A stretch of 64,000 nt of DNA from the NCBI GenBank assembly GCA_963555705.1, contig OY743169.1, positions 7,688,014 through 7,752,013 on the forward strand. The letters are read 5' to 3'. The stretch's first letter is position 1, and each line of letters opens with the position of its first letter. Origin of the DNA: Ligustrum vulgare (taxonomy: Eukaryota > Streptophyta > Magnoliopsida > Lamiales > Oleaceae). The translations under genes were made by a program, and so were the position numbers. Below, piece by piece: positions 12,318 through 23,368 of the stretch. The notes beneath the pieces are model-generated. The model saw only the letters and a list, made by a program, of their open reading frames with translations. It ran no database searches and was not told the DNA's origin.

Positions 12318-13400
12318 AACATTATTTTCGCACAAAGTCAAAGGAAAATCACAAGTGGAGTCAAAATATAAGAACAAGGGTCGAATAGTTATTAATAGTA
12401 ACCATTAAAATGGTGGGTACGTGAACGTGATTCATAGTGCTGTGAACGTGGCGGAGTGGCGATGGCTATTGGTCGAGTTGGTGATTTCTTTACGATATGG
12501 TGTGATGGAAATTTTGCATCTTGAGGCTAGTGCGTAGGAAAGTAACACCGGAATGGCTCTTTTCTTTGCTTTTTTGCTGATAAGTAACTTTCAGGAACAC
12601 TTGATGAAAAATAACACGTTCAGCTCCATTTCATATACAGGGTGAGAGTTGAGTTTTTTTGTCAATCCAACTATACATTTTATTTGTCCAGGGCTAGGCT
12701 AGACTACTTTTTCAGAACAACATTTCTTTGAAGGATGATGCTACTTAGCCCGAAAATTTGGACCGAATGGGTGCCCGAATTTGTGTGAGCCGTTAATTTC
12801 AATATTGATGTAATTGATGAAAAAGCATATGCTTGACATGTGCGTGAGTGTAATTCATTCGATCACAAATTCTGTTCTTGTAGTACGATTGTTCTTTGAA
12901 ATGGGTAGGAATTCAAAAATCATATTACTTCACAAATTAAAACAATCCACACGAAATTACGTGTATATACTACAAATACTTCAATATGCTAGCAAGCGTT
13001 ATGTCCAATGGAAAGTAACCTTAACACGCTAGCTAAATGAGTACTTCATCCGTCACTGAAGATAGACATACTCATATTTTTACATAGATTAAGAAATGTC
13101 ATGTTAATGTGATTGACAAAATAAATTTCATACTAATTTTTCTTAACATACCATTATTCATACTTATTAATAATAAAGCATAGTATTAAATTAGGACATA
13201 TTAGGAAATTAGAAATTAAATACACATTCAATAATAAGAGAAGTAAACTATAATTTAGGACCGACAAAAAAATAATACAAACTTATCTTCCTATGAGTAT
13301 ATGTTTGGCTAAGCTTAAATACATCATTGATAGAGAACATTTTCTTTTGTAAAAAAATGATAATTGTATTCTGTAGCGCTCGAGAAAGGTTAGCTCATGA
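12318..13400. other. Intergenic DNA, nothing recognised
   Basis: No coding region, RNA gene or bounded repeat was recognised. Confidence 0.5.
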
Positions 13401-14350
13401 GTTTATAGGCACTTCAACACTAATTTCATAGGCAGTTTTGTAATTTTACTTCAAAAATTATTTTTGGCAAAAATGTAAAAGCAATTACTGGACATTACTA
13501 TTTTGCTTATTATATATGTAGATGGTCACTTCTCTGTAATGTAGGGATTATGTTGACCGGCCAACATAAAAGTCCGATAACGGTCCGTTTGAAAAAAAGT
13601 CTGCCCACTGCGGGTTACGGGCCGGTTCCGGATCAGCCCGTAAATTTCAAACTACAACTCAGGCCCGCCCGTATTCCCTTTCGGGTCGAGCCCATGCGAG
13701 TCGCGGTTCGTTCTGATTTGACTCATATAAATAAAAACATAAATTTTTTCATATTTATATCAATTTTTTTTATCAAGTTTCTAAATACAAAATGATTAAA
13801 ATGATAAGTTCATATTTATACTAATTTACATAGAATTTAAAATTATATTTTATGTTATATGAATTACTTTTAAATTTGTAAATTTAAATAAAATATAAAC
13901 AAATAACAATTAAATGCTAAATGTATTTCTAATTACTATTATTAAATAATATTACTTTTTTAGCTATTACGGAGAATAAATAAGATTTTGTTTTAGAAGT
14001 TGTATTAAAATTTGTAGAAGAAGAGAGATTTTTAATGTTACCATATTTAATAAAAACAGTTTTTTTTTTATTTACGGATCAGCGGGTTAATCGCGGCCCG
14101 CGAAGGTTTGACCCGCAAAATTCGCGGTTCACAACTTCATGACCCATGAACCGCCCACACGGGTTACGGGTCGGCTCGCAGTCTCGGATAGATCGGGGCC
14201 GATTTTCACAGATCTGATCGATCCGTCCGTCTTAACACCTCTAAATGTAGCTATCATCATTTGTTCATGAACGTCCAATTCTAGTAATTGATATTAAGAT
14301 TATCACAAATGCGCAACTCATGATTTACAATTTAGGTGATATGTAAACCT
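13401..14350. repeat. Dispersed repeat R, copy 1, split by an hAT-like insertion
   Basis: The two halves, 13401-13541 and 14244-14350, match the uninterrupted copy at 18420-18720. Shared blocks include GGCAGTTT..., ATTTTTGGCA..., GCTATCATCATT and TTCATGAAC. A shorter core (TTATTTTTGGCA ... GGACAATATTATTTTT) also occurs near 15050 and 23040. The family is unidentified. Confidence 0.65.
13545..14243. mobile_element. hAT-like non-autonomous element, about 700 bp
   Basis: Both subterminal regions are rich in CGGGTT, CGGCCCG and GACCCGC motifs around a very AT-rich core, as in the element at 21497. The right end, reverse complemented, reads TAGAGGTGTTAAGACGG; the left end is near TAGGGATTATGTTGACC. 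AATGTAG flanks both sides (13538-13544 and 14244-14250). Insertion is confirmed by the related uninterrupted sequence near 18450. The exact left end is uncertain by a few bases. Confidence 0.65.
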
Positions 14351-14485
14351 AAAGAATCTTTATCTACGTAATAATATATTATCGAATCAATAGACGGATA
14401 AAATCATATTTTGTTTGCATTGAATTCCATCTATAATTCAAATTTCATCTTTAGTATACATTTAATAGGAGAGAAATGAATATTA

Positions 14486-14715
14486 GTATCTGTTTGGTAA
14501 ACATGTTAAAAAATATCTCAATTTTTTCAAATCACTCTTTAACAATACATATTTTCTTTCTCTATTTTTCAATCACATATTTTACTTACAACATCTCAAT
14601 TCCCAAAATTATTTTTTAACCGCATATTTTCGCTCTTCATTTTTCAACCACATATTTTACTTAAAAAACATAAAAAAAAATGTTTTTTAACATAAAAAAT
14701 TTAACAAACAGATCT
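14486..14715. mobile_element. MITE, CTGTTTGGTAAA family
   Basis: Inverted ends ATCTGTTTGGTAAA and TTTAACAAACAGAT enclose repeated blocks such as TTTTTCAACCACATATTTTAC. Relatives lie near 20.2, 30.1, 42.1, 56.6, 58.2 and 59.9 kb. The target duplication is not clear. Confidence 0.6.
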
Positions 14716-14997
14716 AAACAAAAAAAGAGGGGTAATTGGAAAAGAAAGGAGATAGAAATTAGAAATATTAAATTATGCTAACTCATTATCAAATTTTTTT
14801 TTTTACGAAATTTTGATAAAAATTGATGAAATACGTGATTAAAAAGTTGTGAAATTCATGAAATTAAATATGTGATTATAATTAATTGTCAACTTTAAAT
14901 TTGATAAAAATCTAGATTAAAATCCTTCTCAAATAGAGGTTATGTCTAAAAAATTTATTCATGCTAGCCAGCTAGAAACAATTCTAGAATCAATCAT

Positions 14998-15170
14998 GCA
15001 TCATAAATGAATTTTTGTAGACATTGACTGCTTTAACTAAATCCATTTATTTTTGGTGGCAAAACAATGCAAGTAATTGTTGGACAATATTATTTTTGGA
15101 CATTTGACGCGTTTCTTTAAAAACTCGATAGTCGTGGGAGTTTAGGACGGAAAGTAACGTATGAATATAT
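14998..15170. repeat. Dispersed repeat R, copy 2
   Basis: It shares ATCCATTTATTTTTGG, TAATTGTTGGACAATATT and the following CGATAGTCGTGGGAGTTTAG block with the copy near 23.0-23.15 kb, at moderate divergence. Confidence 0.55.
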
Positions 15171-15375
15171 TATTTATCTTTGTACAATGCTATAGTTATA
15201 TACTCCTCACATATTTCATTACATCCCCATCACATTTCATGAGATGTAGCCCACAAATAATAAAATATTTGTGAACCCGCCTTAAGATGTGTGGAGTGTG
15301 TATAGGTAGTTGTCAAATTTGTGTAAGCATAGCATTTTCTATCTTTGTTAGATACTATAATCATCTTGATATGGA

Positions 15376-15547
15376 GTGTGTTTAATATTGTTTAAAATAA
15401 ATTTTTTGAAATGAATAGTAATTTTTAGGATAATGAATAATTAAATTTTGTTGAAAAGTTAAATATTATGTATTTGACTTTTAATGAATGGTTGAGATTG
15501 AGTACTGTAGAAAAATGAGTAAATTTTAATAAAAATCAAATAAGGGC
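15376..15547. mobile_element. Short Tourist-like MITE (~170 bp)
   Basis: It begins GTGTGTTTAATATTGTTT and ends AAAATCAAATAAGGGC. It aligns along its length with the better preserved copy at 24680-24853, including the shared GACTTTTAATGAATGGTTGA block. Confidence 0.55.
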
Positions 15548-15594
15548 ATACTATGAAAAGATAACGCAAACTAAATATATGGATATAGAACTTA

Positions 15595-16101
15595 GGGCCG
15601 TTTGATTGTGATGTTAAAATTTGAATGGAAATAAAACGAATTTCATGAAACATAATTTTTGGAAAATGATTTTTGTGGGAAACATAAATTTGGTGTATTT
15701 GATTAGATTAATTTTCTAGGTGAAAAATGTCAAAAAATTTTAAATTTTGTTATTTGATTGACATTATTTTCCATGAAATTTTTTGACAAAATTGAGTTAT
15801 TTTAATAAATTTTTTTGACCCATTCATACTTGAAAATACCAATATTTATTTCTAAAAATTAAATAAATCAATTAACAATAATAAAAAATGTTAAACATAA
15901 ATTCCACTCAAAGTGAAAAATACATTCCCAGCAAATAGATGGGAATCTATTTTGCTCAAATTCAAGGAAAAGACCATCACGTGGTTGGAAGATGGAAAAA
16001 AAATTCGGAGAAAATATTGATTATTAAACGGATCAAAAGTCCAAAAATGTGGTCGAAAATCCTTTTTAGTGGAAAAAAAAAGTGACAATCACACGAGACC
16101 C
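15595..16101. mobile_element. Tourist-like MITE, ~510-bp family
   Basis: It starts GGGCCGTTTGATTGTG after a TTA and ends near ACAATCACACGAGACCC, an imperfect inverted repeat. It shares the internal TTGATTGACATTATTTTCCATG block with copies at 18750, 27.1, 29341 and 40.25 kb. The 3' TTA duplication is not conserved. Confidence 0.6.
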
Positions 16102-16509
16102 AAGTTTATTTATTTTATCATAAGCCACACATGTAGTGATCATCTCTAATGAAATTAACTAACATTACCCATAACATTTATTATTAGAAAACAATTCAAG
16201 AAATTGCGACCGTTCAATGAATATTGAGATATAATATAGAGCAATTCCACATTTTCATCATGAATGATGCTTCTAGTGATTATGGCAAGTTTAAATTTTA
16301 GCCTATTTAAAATTAAATATTCTATCTTTTTGACATTCCCCGTTTGGGATGGAAAAAAAATTCGACGGACTCAAAACTCGCGGGAATCCTCCCGAACCCA
16401 ACTCTTTCTCACCCTACCTATTTGGTGGAGATTTTATAGATACGACAATAATAAAAATAATAAATAGATAAAAACTATATATTATCTATGAAATGTAATA
16501 TTGAAAAGG

Positions 16510-16860
16510 GAAAGCGTGAGGTTCTAGGTCTGTTGCCCATCTCAATCCATGAATTTGGATATCTAATGTGATGGAAACTATTATTATAGACATTAAAATT
16601 ACATCAACTTTCATGTGATTTAAAGTTGAACGTTAAGTAACTTTACAAAATTTTTTCCTTTAAACTTTAATTTAAATGATAATCGTGTACAATTTTAACA
16701 TTCAAATTCGACTGCCATCATGACGGACTCAAGTTCTCAAATTTATATAGGTTGGGTATTCAAAACTTCACTTTCAAAGATCGAGAACCAAAAATCACAA
16801 TCATTGAAAAATTAGATACCTTCCATGTGGAAAATTCCCACTATTTTAATGACGATCACA
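16510..16860. repeat. Dispersed repeat Q, uninterrupted copy
   Basis: It matches 26960-27125 plus 27542-27740 (shared TTGGATATCTA, GATGGAAACTATTA and CAAATTTATATA blocks) but lacks the MITE inserted there. It therefore serves as a paralogous empty site. The family is unidentified. Confidence 0.6.
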
Positions 16861-16869
16861 TCATCTATG

Positions 16870-17590
16870 AACTTGGGGTTTGACTACTATTTTTTTTTTT
16901 AATTTTTTTTTTCTACATTTAAACGAGAAGTCATCAATCAATATACGTTTCTTCTCATATGAGTTGGCACAACGTTCACCAACTCTCCTAGGCCATCTTC
17001 TATCTTATATTGGTTGTTGAACACCGTAACATACATACGGTCAAAGTTTTATTAAGATTATCGCAACCTTAGAATATTCAGATTTCAATACCAATTCTTG
17101 TGATGCAAGATCAGTAACCTGTCAACTCGTCACACGTCGAAATCATCTCTATGAAATTTTTAGTGTGAGTTCAAGTGTACCTACTTCTCAATGTATCGAA
17201 TTTGACCATAAATTTTTATGAAATTCGTCGCTTTTCAATCACTTATTCTTCAAAAAATCAAAAATTCTACCAATTTAACAAAGATATTTGAAGTGACAAA
17301 ATTTGACATGTGGTGTTCTCAAATAATGAAATTTCACCTATCAAGAAGGATATCCGAAATAGATTTCACGAAATACGTAATGATGATTATATAAGAAATA
17401 TTGTAAATTTTAGGAACAGCCGATCTAATCAAATTAACACATAACAAAAGATAGTGATTTCCTTTTGCATAATGTAAAATCGCATTTGATCAAGAACACG
17501 CCTGTAGAATTGTATAAGATCATCAAATTAATGCAAAAATATTTAAATTGTATTGTATCTTAATAAATTGACGTCAGGGCTTATGTAGAC
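16870..17590. other. Intergenic DNA, nothing recognised
   Basis: No gene or bounded repeat was recognised. Confidence 0.5.
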
Positions 17591-17612
17591 TATACTAGCT
17601 ATAAAAGTCTCT

Positions 17613-18410
17613 TAAATAGGAGAAACTTTTTTGAACCATTTTAACTTTGATGAGTTTTATAATTACACATTAATCATTACTTCAATATTATACTATGTTT
17701 TATTTTTTTTATTCATTTTTATTACTATACACAATTTATTATGTCTAATTTTAAGTTTCTCTCACCTCTACGTGAGAGAAACTTTTTTGGACCCTTTTAA
17801 ACTTGATGAATTTTTATAATTACACAATAACCATTATTTCATTATTATTAAACTATTTTTTATTTTTTATTCATTTGTATAATTATAATCAATTTGTTAT
17901 GCTAACTTTAATTTTTTATCTACGTGCTTTTAAGTTTTAAGAATGGATCCAATTATAGTATCATTTGATTCTCTTAAACTATTTTTTATTCACGTTTATA
18001 ATTATACTCAATTTGTTATACCTAACTTTAATTTTCTTTCTACGTACTTTTAAGAGTGGATTTAAAGTACCAATACTCTACACTTTATTGTATTCGATAT
18101 TCATTAATTATTATGTGCAGGTTTTGCAAGGTTAACATTTCAACTAAAATCTCAATTCATGTTTAATTTGTCCAAGAGAAGCATAATATGTTCACTTTCG
18201 TGAAACATTTTTTGCACAATATTCTATTCCAATTCCAGTAATATTTTAATTCTTTCAATATTTGACATGAATAAATTTATCTCCATTTCTTCTCGAGCAG
18301 TACACGAACTCATAAATATGATTTAATTAAAATAAATTGTTTAATATTTGAATAAATTTATCTCACAACAATATTACAAAATCACGTACATCGCACGCGT
18401 TTAATACTAG
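17613..18410 (+). mobile_element. Helitron-like 3' part with an internal tandem repeat
   Basis: The right end is CTAG followed by T (18407-18411). It is preceded by an imperfect hairpin CGTAC-ATC-GCACG near 18385, the pattern of plant Helitron 3' ends. Upstream are about 2.8 copies of a ~156-bp tandem unit, anchored by GAGAAACTTTTTTG at 17620 and 17776, with a diverged third copy from about 17940. The 5' end was not found, so the start given is just the start of the repeats. No Rep/helicase is encoded. Confidence 0.5.
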
Positions 18411-18415
18411 TATAC

Positions 18416-18720
18416 GAAGAGGACCAATTCAATTGTATGATCTATATTATAGCTATCATCATTCGTTCATGAACCTCCAATTCTAGTTATAGATGTTAAA
18501 TAATCTCATGGGCAGTTTAGGAATTTCATTTCAAATCCATTTATTTTTGGCAGAAAAATTAAAGTAATTATTGGACAATGGACAGTACTATTTTTTCTTA
18601 TTATGAAGACTGAAGAGGATCAATTCAATTGCATGATCTCTCCATTTCTAGTAACTAGTAATAGATACTAAGTGCATCTTAAATTCACCCTGTGAAATAC
18701 AATTTAGGTGACATATAAAT
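18416..18720. repeat. Dispersed repeat R, copy 3, with a local duplication
   Basis: GAAGAGGAYCAATTCAATTG occurs at 18416 and again at 18612, 196 bp apart, showing a local duplication. The first unit contains the uninterrupted counterpart of the hAT insertion site at 13.54/14.24 kb. Confidence 0.6.
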
Positions 18721-18749
18721 AGAAATACTCTCGATCCATGTGACAATAA

Positions 18750-19261
18750 GGGTGCGTTTGATTCGCATAATTTTTCATGGAAAATATGATTTTCTATGTC
18801 AATTTTCGACTTTGCGCTGTTTGATTGCCTAAATTTTCCATGGAATTCATTTTTCCACTTACCTCGAAATTCGGTATTTTCCTTGTTTTGAATGAATTCA
18901 TTTTCCAAGGAGGGAGGAGGTTTTATTTTCCATGGAAAATCTTATACCATTTTCATTACGTTTGATTATTTTTGTTATTGTTAATTAATTTATTTTTTTT
19001 CTAAAAATTAACATTATTATTATCAAGTACAAATGTGTGAAAAAATTAAAAAATATTTTTTTTTATTAAAATAGATCAATTTTACTTTATTTTTCATGAA
19101 AAATAATGTCAATCAAATAACAAAAGTTGGAAAATTCCCTACTTTTTTCACCTAGAAAATTAAACCAATTAAACATATTAAACTTCTAATTCTCAGGAAT
19201 TGAATTCCCTGAAATTCATTTTTTTTCCACCCAAATTCCACTCTCCCTATCAAACGCACCC
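18750..19261. mobile_element. Tourist-like (PIF/Harbinger) MITE, 512 bp
   Basis: It has perfect 13-bp terminal inverted repeats, GGGTGCGTTTGAT and ATCAAACGCACCC, flanked by a TAA duplication (18747-18749 and 19262-19264). These ends and the 3-bp duplication are the hallmark of Tourist-like MITEs. There is no coding capacity. It is the best preserved member of the ~510-bp family here. Confidence 0.85.
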
Positions 19262-19264
19262 TAA

Positions 19265-20205
19265 TTTTTAATCAAGTTCAAAAATTAACTTCATTGAATT
19301 ATGTTTCTAAATCATATTATATTTGGGCGCGTTTGTTTGATTGCAAGCATGAAATTTGCAAAGGAAGAAAATAAGTTCTAGGCAATTGAATTGCCTTGAA
19401 CTTATTTGCATGAAAATTCTCAAATTAATATGTTTGATTGACTTAATTTTTAACGTATAAATAGTTGCACTTTTCTATTTTTTGGTGTTTTGATTGCTAA
19501 TACTTTTCATAAAAATACTCATTTCTCCCTGCTTTTGCTAGCCATTATTATTATTATTTTTATGGAAATTGTCGCTATCTCCAAGAAAATTGTACTTTTT
19601 CTTAATGGAATGATCAATTTTGCCCTTATTTGATTTTCATTAAAAAAAAAATCTCATTTTTTTATAGTAATCTCAATCATCAATTAAAAGTCAAATTCAT
19701 AATATTTAATTTTTTAATTAAATTTCAAACATCATTTCTCCTAAAAATCATTAATATTCATTTAAAAAAATTCATTTTAAGTAGAATCAAACACACTGTT
19801 AGCAAATTTTTATTTTGATCGATTTGCGCTTCGAAATTTGAATGCTTAGAACGTCCGCAATAGATGTATTATTTTTTAGGCAGGGATCAACTTTATAAAA
19901 TAGTTTGCAAAATTTAGCTAACTGATGTGGCATTTAATTAATTTTAATTTTAATTTTAATTTTTATTTCAATCTCACATATATTAAACAAGACACACACA
20001 CACATTTATTGAGATGTTGAATAGATAGTTGAGTAGCTAAATTTAACTAATCCAATTTGATAATCAAGCATTATCTAAAATATGTGTCAATTAATATTCA
20101 CTTTAGCCCTTAAAAATTAAAAAATTAAAAATTTACTTTTGGGTAATTATATTAACACCACATTTTTTTATTAAGTGCACCACAATTTAATTGTAATAAT
20201 AACCC
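19265..20205. other. AT-rich intergenic DNA with short simple repeats
   Basis: It holds (TTTAA)n-like sequence near 19940, a short (AC)n run near 19993, and a degenerate repeat starting GCGCGTTTGTTTGATTG at 19327 that resembles the Tourist-like family. No gene was recognised. Confidence 0.5.
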
Positions 20206-20212
20206 TTGGATT

Positions 20213-20375
20213 GTGTTCGATTTCCTCATTAAACCACAAATTAAACTACAATTTAAATTACACAATTTCTCAAACCACTTTTTAATCATACACATTTTCT
20301 CTCTACAATTTTTAATTACACATTTTACCTCGAAAATAACAATTTTTTTCTCTTTCCTCATTAAACTACCGCTGA
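20213..20375. mobile_element. MITE, CTGTTTGGTAAA family (degenerate)
   Basis: It shares CACAATTTCTCAAACCACTTTTTAA, ACACATTTTCTCTC and TTACCTCGAAAA blocks with the copies inside the K+ channel introns. The ends are not well preserved. Confidence 0.5.
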
Positions 20376-21015
20376 ATGGTCTATTAATTTATATTAATTT
20401 TAGCACTTGTACCTCTTAATTTTTTGTCTTATTTTTATCCTTGGTTTCTATTAATTATAGTATAGTTTATCACGCTAATGATGGCTAAAGATTTTTTAGG
20501 TGTGAAATGAAATTTTTTATTTACCTCTTTTATATTTAAATAAGCAAGATAAACAATAATTGCAAGGATTCAAAAAATCAATGTAATAGCATATATGAAA
20601 TAAAACTGTCAATAAAGATAAGATATATTAATTAATTAATTAATGATTAAATATAAGAATACGACAAAAACTAATAAGAGAATAATTGTCAAAATAAACA
20701 AAACAACTAGGACGTATATTGTAATTAAAATGTAGTATCATAAACAATAACTGTCATGTGAATATAATTTCTCTTCGCTTTATTGTCTATGTGACAAAGT
20801 TTAGCTGATACGGAGATTAACAAATCAGTTGTTGTAGCTTCTCTACATTACTATCATGATGAGTTATAAATGTTTATTAATTACTATAACATTCATGAAT
20901 TATAAATTACAGATAATGCTTAAAAATTATGTTTTCCGTTGGTTTAATGTTTTATTAATATGTTATGCAAAATAAGAATTACGTTTAAGGATTTTTTTTT
21001 TTCCATTAAACTTTA

Positions 21016-21200
21016 GTGTGTGTTTGGTATTATTTAAAATAAATTCTTTTTTTTTTTAATGAATAGTGATGTTTAGGAGAATAGATGGTTGAGATTTTCT
21101 TGAAAAAATCAAATATTACGGACTTGACTTTTAATGAATGATTGAGATTAAGTACGGCTAAAATGAGTTTATGGACTTGACTTCTAGAAAAATCAATTTT
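21016..21200. mobile_element. Short Tourist-like MITE (diverged)
   Basis: It begins GTGTGTGTTTGGTATT after TTA and continues with the TGAATAGTGATGTTTAGGAG and GACTTTTAATGAATGATTGA blocks shared with 24680-24853. The right end is unclear. Confidence 0.5.
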
Positions 21201-21496
21201 GACATATATGGATTTTTAGAGAAGATTTTTGGGAAGTGTGTAATCTAAGTCAAAGTCAATAATTAATCTCAATCATATATTTAATGAGGATCTAAAACTT
21301 TTTTCAATTACACATCTCATCAATTTTATCAAAATCTAATACAAAATCGATTTTAATTTGTAGAGACTTGTGAAAGGTAGAATATAATTAAAAAAAAAAA
21401 GTTAAAGATATTTTATTCTTGCTACATCATTAGAAATAATTCTAGACCTAATGCGTTGGATTATTATTATTATTATTATTATTTTTTGGAGAGAGC

Positions 21497-21868
21497 TAGT
21501 GATGACAACGGGGCGGGTTCGGGTCCGATCCCCCCGACCCGTGCCCCGCCCCGCGAGAATTTTTCAATTTCAAACCCGCCTCGCGACCCGCGAATTTCGG
21601 GTCGGGACGGGTCAACCTACCCGCCCCGTTTACCCTAACCTTTTAATTTTTTTAATTTTTTTTTTAAATTTTTTCGGTATTTTTTTATTTTTTTTCCTTA
21701 TTATTTATTATTAATTTATTTAATCGGGTCGGGACAGCCAAACCCGCACCCGCCCCGCGACTCACCCGATCGGGGGAAATCGCTCCATACCCGCCCCGCC
21801 GACTCGCGGGGAGGGTTTTTTTCACCCTATTAGGGGCGGGTTTGGGTCGAATTTTTTTACTATCTCTA
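21497..21868. mobile_element. hAT-like non-autonomous element, 372 bp, perfect 8-bp TSD
   Basis: A perfect 8-bp direct repeat GAGAGAGC flanks it (21489-21496 and 21869-21876). The ends are TAGTGATGACAAC and, reverse complemented, TAGAGATAGTAAAAAAA. Subterminal sequence is packed with GGGGCGGG, GGGTCGGG and CCCGCCCCG motifs around a T-rich centre, much like the subterminal repeats of Ac-type hAT elements. Overlapping frames are translations of these repeats and not genes. Confidence 0.85.
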
Positions 21869-21876
21869 GAGAGAGC

Positions 21877-23000
21877 CCACATTAGCTTGTGTGACATTAA
21901 CATAGAGACCAAGGGCTACATTTCAGTGGTAAGAAGTGCCTCTTATCGAGCGGAAGACCCACCATCCCTCCTCTATGTTCCAAATAAATAAATTAATAAA
22001 TATCTTGCGAGACAACTTTTTTCTTTTTAAATTAATTAGACTCTACACTAGTTCCTTCAATCATTCTTCGATAAATACATTATTTAGAAATTATATAGAA
22101 AAATATCAAATTCTATGAGAGAGTGTGTATTTTTTATTGACATCATTAATTATGAAACCTATTATTTAGGGATATAGTTACCATTTATTTAGGAGATTAA
22201 ATTATGAGTGTCATTAGATTTAAAATTAATTAATAATATGAAAATTACAATTCTTAAATTAGTTTAATAATATAATAAATCATTTTCTAGATTGGACGTG
22301 ATATTACGAGCTATGTAACTTAATTAAAACCACATACAATTTACCATACATCGAACTGGTGTTACATGAAATTTAATTGATAAAATCATATACCAGCTTT
22401 TGAATTACATTCAATGTAATGTTTTACAAATATTAAGTAATTGCATTGAATGTAATATTACGAACAACCCCAGTACTTGTACTATATATTACATCCGTTG
22501 TAATATTACATTCAGTGATACTACATAACACTCTATGAGGCAAAATTACATGCACAATAGCCTTTCAATGAGTTTAATTTCACTTTATCTACTATTATAA
22601 GCTTTGTAATGTAATTAAAATATCATCATTTTGTGATGTTAGATACACTATAACGACAACATGTATTACAATATATTACACGACATGTAATATTAGTGGT
22701 AACAATGTAATATTACATAAAAATGACAGGGATTAATTTTGAAATTTCCTAATTTAATTAACTAAATAATTGGTAACAATTTTCCTTAATATAAGGATTT
22801 CCGGTTAATCTTGTCAATCAAATATTATATTCTCTCTCTTCAAAATCCAGTATTTTTCTAAAGTTATGATAAAAAATTTAGTAATATTACGAATATTTTA
22901 AAAATCGAGTATTTTTCAATTACAATACATTACATTTAGATAGTTACGTAATTTTTCCTTGTTTTTTGGGGGGAGGGGGGCGCAATCCAATGCTCTAACT
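21877..23000. other. AT-rich intergenic DNA rich in GTAATATTAC palindromes
   Basis: Between about 22290 and 22730, GTAATATTAC-type words and ATTACATTCAATGTAAT relatives recur many times on both strands, for example near 22456, 22510 and 22700. No gene was recognised. Confidence 0.5.
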
Positions 23001-23150
23001 AATGTCATGCGAAGTTTTGGAATTTCATTTTAACCCACTTATTTTTGACAAAGAATAATATTAATTACTGGATAATATTATTTTTTGACATTTAGCGAGT
23101 TAAAATTTCGATAGTAGTGGAGTTTAGGGTTGAAAGTGATAAACAAATAA
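23000..23150. repeat. Dispersed repeat R, copy 4
   Basis: It carries the TTATTTTTGACA ... ACTGGATAATATTATTTTTTGACATTTAGC core and the TCGATAGTAGTGGAGTTTAGG block seen near 15.05-15.16 kb. Confidence 0.55.
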
Positions 23151-23368
23151 TGATATTTACATTCGTTAGATGTGAACATCAGTCTATGATTCTATGTAAT
23201 ATGTGATGTGCTATGAAATGATAATATCAATTAAATATATGTATATAAGATTTATTTTATTGATCTTATCATATAAGTCACGCCATATAATGATCATCTC
23301 TAATAAAAATAGATAATATCATTGAAACATATATAAAGAAACAATGATTTTTTAAAAAAAATTCACTT

